Assembly (NCBI GenBank): GCA_903906695.1
Contig: CAIVLG010000080.1
Coordinates: forward strand, 1-34,143
DNA: 34,143 nt
Reading direction: 5' to 3'
Origin: an uncultured beta proteobacterium
GTDB taxonomy: Bacteria; Pseudomonadota; Gammaproteobacteria; Burkholderiales; Burkholderiaceae_C
Part shown: one piece after another, positions 31,575 to 34,143 of the stretch
Layout: each line of letters opens with the position of its first letter
Position numbering within the stretch: position 1 is the stretch's first letter
Notes under the pieces: model-generated
The model's database searches: none
The model's input: only the letters and a program-made list of their open reading frames with translations
Told to the model about the DNA's origin: nothing
Position numbers and translations under genes: made by a program

Positions 31575-32270
31575 TCATCCCTGCCCGTAATAAGCCCCCG
31601 GACCGTGCTTGCGAAAGAAGTGCTTTTCCAGCAACTGCTGCGGCATCGCCGGCAAGCCGCTGTCCATCTGCAGGGTGAGCAGTGCCATGCGCGCCACCAC
31701 CTCCAGCACGGCGGCATTGTGTACGGCAGCGTCCGCATCGGCACCCCAGGCAAAGGGGCCGTGATTGGCGACCAGCACCGCCGGCATCTGGGTCGGCGTG
31801 ATACCGCGCTCGCGCAGGCAGTCGATGATGGCAACACCGGTTTGCGCTTCGTACTGGCCGGCAATCTGCTGCGCGGTCAGGCCTTGCGTGCAAGGAATCT
31901 CGCCGAAAAAGTAGTCGGCATGGGTGGTTCCCAGCGCCGGGATGCCGCGACAGGCCTGCGCCCAGACGGTAGCCCAGCTCGAATGCGTATGAACGATGCC
32001 ACCCAGTTCGGGAAAAGCACGATACAGCTCCAGATGGGTCGGAGCATCGGATGAAGGTTTCAACTTTCCTTCCAGCACGGCGCCGTTGGCATCGAGCACC
32101 ACCATGTCCATTTCGGTCATGCGCTCGTAGGGCACACCACTGGGTTTGATGACAATGGCACCACTGGCAGCGTCGCGACCGCTGACGTTGCCCCACGTAA
32201 AGTCAACCAGGCCGAGCCGGGGCAGTTCCAGGTTAGCCGCTAACACCTGCTTCTTGAGTGCTTCAAGCAT
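31575..32270 (-). CDS. ulaF: L-ribulose-5-phosphate 4-epimerase (AraD/UlaF family)
   Basis: A class-II-aldolase-fold epimerase of 231 residues, the length of AraD/UlaF. It interconverts L-ribulose 5-phosphate and D-xylulose 5-phosphate, the entry to the pentose phosphate pathway. Motifs are LVDFTWGNVSGRD, the phosphate-binding IKPSGVPYERM, SSDAPTHLELYRAFP, zinc ligands in GIVHTHSSWAT, THADYFFGEIPCT and LVANHGPFAWG. It overlaps ulaE by 8 bp, so the two are one operon. UlaF is chosen over AraD because of ulaE next door and ulaG elsewhere in the window. Confidence 0.93.
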   Translation of the reverse strand: MLEALKKQVLAANLELPRLGLVDFTWGNVSGRDAASGAIVIKPSGVPYERMTEMDMVVLDANGAVLEGKLKPSSDAPTHLELYRAFPELGGIVHTHSSWATVWAQACRGIPALGTTHADYFFGEIPCTQGLTAQQIAGQYEAQTGVAIIDCLRERGITPTQMPAVLVANHGPFAWGADADAAVHNAAVLEVVARMALLTLQMDSGLPAMPQQLLEKHFFRKHGPGAYYGQG

Positions 32271-33123
32271 GGTCGTAACCCCCTTGCTTCATGCGCTCGC
32301 CCACCCACTTGCGGGCCTGCGCAATCTCGGCCAGCGGGTCGGCCGCTTTCTCGGTCCACATTTCCACCAGGAAAGGGCCGGCGTAGCCCAGTGTGTGCAG
32401 GGTCTTGAAGCAGTGAACAAAGTCCACCGTGCCTTCGCCAAACGGCACATCGCGGAACGCACCCGGAAAATTGGGGCCTACCGGTTTCGTTTCCTTGACA
32501 TGAACGCCGACGATATGGTGAATGCCCGCCGTCAGTTCCCGCGCCACGTCGTTGCCCCAGGCCGTGAGGTTACCCAGATCGGGGTAGACCTTGAACCAGG
32601 GCGACGGCAGCCGCTCTTTCAACACCAGGTATTTTGAAATCGAGTTGAGGAAGCTGGTGTCCATGATTTCCAGCGCCAGCATGACCTGGTGCTGCGCGGC
32701 AATTTCGAGGGCTCGCAGCATGCCGTCAACATAGCGCTCTCTGGATTCCAGTGTGGTCGGTTCGTAATAGACGTCGTAGCCAGCCAGTTGAATGACACGG
32801 ATGCCGATGTCGCCGGCAAAACGAATCGCCTTCGCCATGAACTCAGCAGCTTGACTCCGAATCGCCGGGTCTGCACTGCCGAAGGGGATTTTGCGGTGCC
32901 CGGACAAGCACATCGAGGGCACAGGAACACCGCATTCGCGCGACGTCCGGAAAAACTCAAGGCGCTCGCTGAGCGACCAGTCCAACCGCGCCATTCGCTC
33001 GGGTGTTTCATCGACCGACAGCTCCAGAAAATCGTAGCCGGTCTGGCGCGCGGCCTCGAACCTCTCGACCCAACTCATACCCTTGGGAAGGGCTTTCTCG
33101 TAGATGCCAACGGGGTTGTTCAT
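32263..33123 (-). CDS. ulaE: L-ribulose-5-phosphate 3-epimerase (UlaE/SgaU family)
   Basis: A TIM-barrel L-xylulose-5-phosphate 3-epimerase of 286 residues that forms L-ribulose 5-phosphate for UlaF. It matches E. coli UlaE nearly throughout: GIYEKALPKGMSW at the start, DFLELSVDETPERMARLDWS, VPSMCLSGHRKIPFGS, IRVIQLAGYDVYYEP, KVYPDLGNLTAWGNDV and NVPFGEG-type DVPFGEGTVDF with VEMWTEKAADP late on. Conserved Glu/Asp/His residues for the metal site sit in the LEIMD and VHVKETKP segments. A GATC-N2-TT-N3-CTCA motif similar to the ulaG operator lies directly upstream. Confidence 0.95.
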   Translation of the reverse strand: MNNPVGIYEKALPKGMSWVERFEAARQTGYDFLELSVDETPERMARLDWSLSERLEFFRTSRECGVPVPSMCLSGHRKIPFGSADPAIRSQAAEFMAKAIRFAGDIGIRVIQLAGYDVYYEPTTLESRERYVDGMLRALEIAAQHQVMLALEIMDTSFLNSISKYLVLKERLPSPWFKVYPDLGNLTAWGNDVARELTAGIHHIVGVHVKETKPVGPNFPGAFRDVPFGEGTVDFVHCFKTLHTLGYAGPFLVEMWTEKAADPLAEIAQARKWVGERMKQGGYDHA

Positions 33124-33124
33124 A

Positions 33125-33145
33125 GATCGTTTTCGCTCAGGTAAA
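33125..33145 (-). promoter_or_regulatory. Weaker copy of the GATC...CTCA motif upstream of ulaE
   Basis: GATCGTTTTCGCTCAGGTAA on the + strand keeps the GATC-N2-TT-N3-CTCA core of the ulaG and propeller sites, with about 12 of 21 bases equal to the ulaG copy. It begins one base from the ulaE ATG, so binding would cover the start region. Lower confidence than the two better copies. Confidence 0.35.
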
Positions 33146-33238
33146 TTGTACGTGAGCTCCCATATATCGGCATCGTCCGATGCTTCGCCACTTCAGCTAA
33201 AGTCAGGCCATGAACATCCACCAAGCGGGAACCCAACC

Positions 33239-33703
33239 ATGCGCACCGTCACGCTGATTGCCTTCCTTGTCGTCAGCGCAGTTCTGTCAGCGTGTACGGT
33301 CGTGACCGGACTGGCTAAGAACACGGCGCAGTTGCAAGAAGAAGTCGCCGCCACCGAGCGCGCTTTCGCCAAGTCAATGGCCGATCGGGATCACGATGCT
33401 TTCAGTGCTTTCCTATCCGATGAAGCGGTGTTCTTCTCCGGTCCGAAAGTGCTGCGTGGTAAGCAGCAAGTGGCTGCCGCATGGAAGCGTTTTTATGAGG
33501 GGCCGATCGCACCCTTCTCCTGGCAACCCGAACAGGTCGAAGTGCTGCTGTCCGGCGACCTCGCCCTCAGCTCCGGACCGGTGCGCGATGCCAAAGGAAA
33601 GCTGATCGCGACCTTCAGCTCGATCTGGCGGCAGGAAGCACGCGGCGTCTGGCGCATTGTCTTTGACAAGGGCAATGACGTCTGCGATTGCCACACCCCT
33701 TGA
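33239..33703 (+). CDS. NTF2/SnoaL-like (DUF4440-type) lipoprotein
   Basis: A 154-residue secreted lipoprotein. The signal peptide ends in a lipobox (VVSAVLSAC, Cys19), so it is probably membrane-anchored in the periplasm. The mature part has the cone-shaped NTF2-like pattern: an N-terminal helix ATERAFAKSMADRDHDAFSA, then AFLSDEAVFFSG, a central WKRFYEGPIAPFSWQPEQVE and strands SSIWRQEARGVWRIVFDKGN. Function is unknown; relatives range from enzymes to scaffold-like proteins. The ATG at 33239 is chosen because it gives the intact signal peptide; the frame is open 45 codons further upstream without sense. It is divergent from ulaE and 15 bases ahead of the MarC-family gene. Confidence 0.85.
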   Translation: MRTVTLIAFLVVSAVLSACTVVTGLAKNTAQLQEEVAATERAFAKSMADRDHDAFSAFLSDEAVFFSGPKVLRGKQQVAAAWKRFYEGPIAPFSWQPEQVEVLLSGDLALSSGPVRDAKGKLIATFSSIWRQEARGVWRIVFDKGNDVCDCHTP

Positions 33704-33718
33704 GCCCGGAGCGAAACA

Positions 33719-34143
33719 ATGACCATGGACTTCAAACCGCTCGTCACGCTGCTGGCCATCGTCAACCCGTTGGCGATCGTGCCGTTCTTCATCCATTACA
33801 CACAGGACTTCACGCGGGAGCAGCGACGGCGCACGATCTGGATTTCGTCCTTCAGTGCCTTTGTCGTGATTGCCGTCAGCGCGCTCATGGGCCTGCACAT
33901 CCTGGAATTCTTCGGCATCTCGCTGGCCAGTTTCCAGGTCGGCGGCGGCATGCTGCTGCTGACCTCGTCACTGGCCATGCTCAATGCGCAACCGGCCGAG
34001 GCCAAATCGAATGCCGAGGAAATGCACGACGCCGCCGCGCGCGCCAGCATCGCGGTTGTGCCGCTCACGATTCCGCTGCTGACCGGTCCGGCCACCATGT
34101 CCACGGTGGTGATCTATGCCGACAAGGCCAAGACATTCCTGCA
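33719..34143 (+). CDS. MarC-family (UPF0056) integral membrane protein, 3' end outside window
   Basis: The visible 141 codons start with MTMDFKPLVTLLAIVNPLAI and VPFFIHYTQDFTREQRRRTI. A second membrane stretch runs through ISLASFQVGGGMLLLTSSLA, and then a loop and VPLTIPLLTGPATMSTVVIY. This is the MarC/YhcE pattern of about six transmembrane segments; members are of uncertain transport function. GGAG lies seven bases before the ATG. The gene runs off the window, so no C-terminus or length can be given. Confidence 0.88.
   Translation, partial: MTMDFKPLVTLLAIVNPLAIVPFFIHYTQDFTREQRRRTIWISSFSAFVVIAVSALMGLHILEFFGISLASFQVGGGMLLLTSSLAMLNAQPAEAKSNAEEMHDAAARASIAVVPLTIPLLTGPATMSTVVIYADKAKTFL

Noticed and set aside
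31501-32196. Minus-strand frame of 231 codons overlapping ulaF in another frame
   Set aside because: ulaF is complete with all family motifs; the shifted frame is Arg/Cys-rich and meaningless. Its last 25 codons outside ulaF were considered as a gene fragment but match nothing I recognise.

Overview
The window is GC-rich, densely packed chromosomal DNA with frequent ATGA/TAATG stop-start overlaps. A TonB-dependent receptor, a lipoprotein, an FGGY kinase/DeoR pair and heterotetrameric sarcosine oxidase together suggest a Gram-negative proteobacterium. The gene style resembles Betaproteobacteria (Burkholderiales-like), but the genus cannot be read from the sequence. I saw no rRNA, tRNA, CRISPR array or intact transposase.

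Layout. (1) 52-4770: part of an L-ascorbate/pentulose-phosphate (ula-type) locus: ulaG lactonase, a beta-propeller protein of unknown function, a divergent FGGY sugar kinase and its DeoR-family regulator. (2) 4771-5640: a decayed strip with an intact vapB antitoxin, a 19-codon vapC stump abutting the deoR stop codon, and about 560 bp without a supportable gene. (3) 5640-13149: an Lrp/AsnC regulator divergent from a seven-gene lysine degradation operon (kamA-kdd-kamB-kamD-kamE-kal-kce), the route best known from lysine-fermenting anaerobes. (4) 13164-26038: a peptide and D-amino-acid scavenging block. It holds an M19 dipeptidase, an XRE-cupin regulator, an MFS transporter, an M32 carboxypeptidase, an esterase-like hydrolase, a dgcA/dgcN-type D-glutamate pair, an S12 (beta-lactamase-fold) hydrolase, a TonB receptor and an M20 peptidase. 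(5) 26102-31173: a full soxBDAG sarcosine oxidase operon, followed by a purU-like stump and a strong terminator. (6) 31575-33123: ulaF and ulaE, the rest of the ula-type pathway seen here. (7) 33239-34143: an NTF2-like lipoprotein and a truncated MarC-family gene.

How they work together. Region 4 looks like a coordinated system. Four copies of a 17-bp imperfect palindrome (TGGATANNWTRTTRWCC) sit upstream of dgcN, of the divergent S12 hydrolase and, twice, of the TonB receptor. A peptide would be imported by the TonB receptor and cut by the S12, M20, M32 and M19 enzymes. Released D-glutamate would go to DgcN/DgcA, and N-methyl amino acids could go to sarcosine oxidase. A substrate rich in D-Glu and N-methyl residues is therefore an attractive but unproven idea. 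The ula-type genes lie on both sides of roughly 27 kb of unrelated material. They share a GATCnnTTnnnCTCA-type motif, which suggests one DeoR regulon that has been split.

Signs of rearrangement are frequent: the vapC and purU stumps, a 29-bp tandem duplication at the soxD/soxA junction, palindromic repeats inserted into the 3' end of kamB, and a long inverted repeat between the sox terminator and ulaF.
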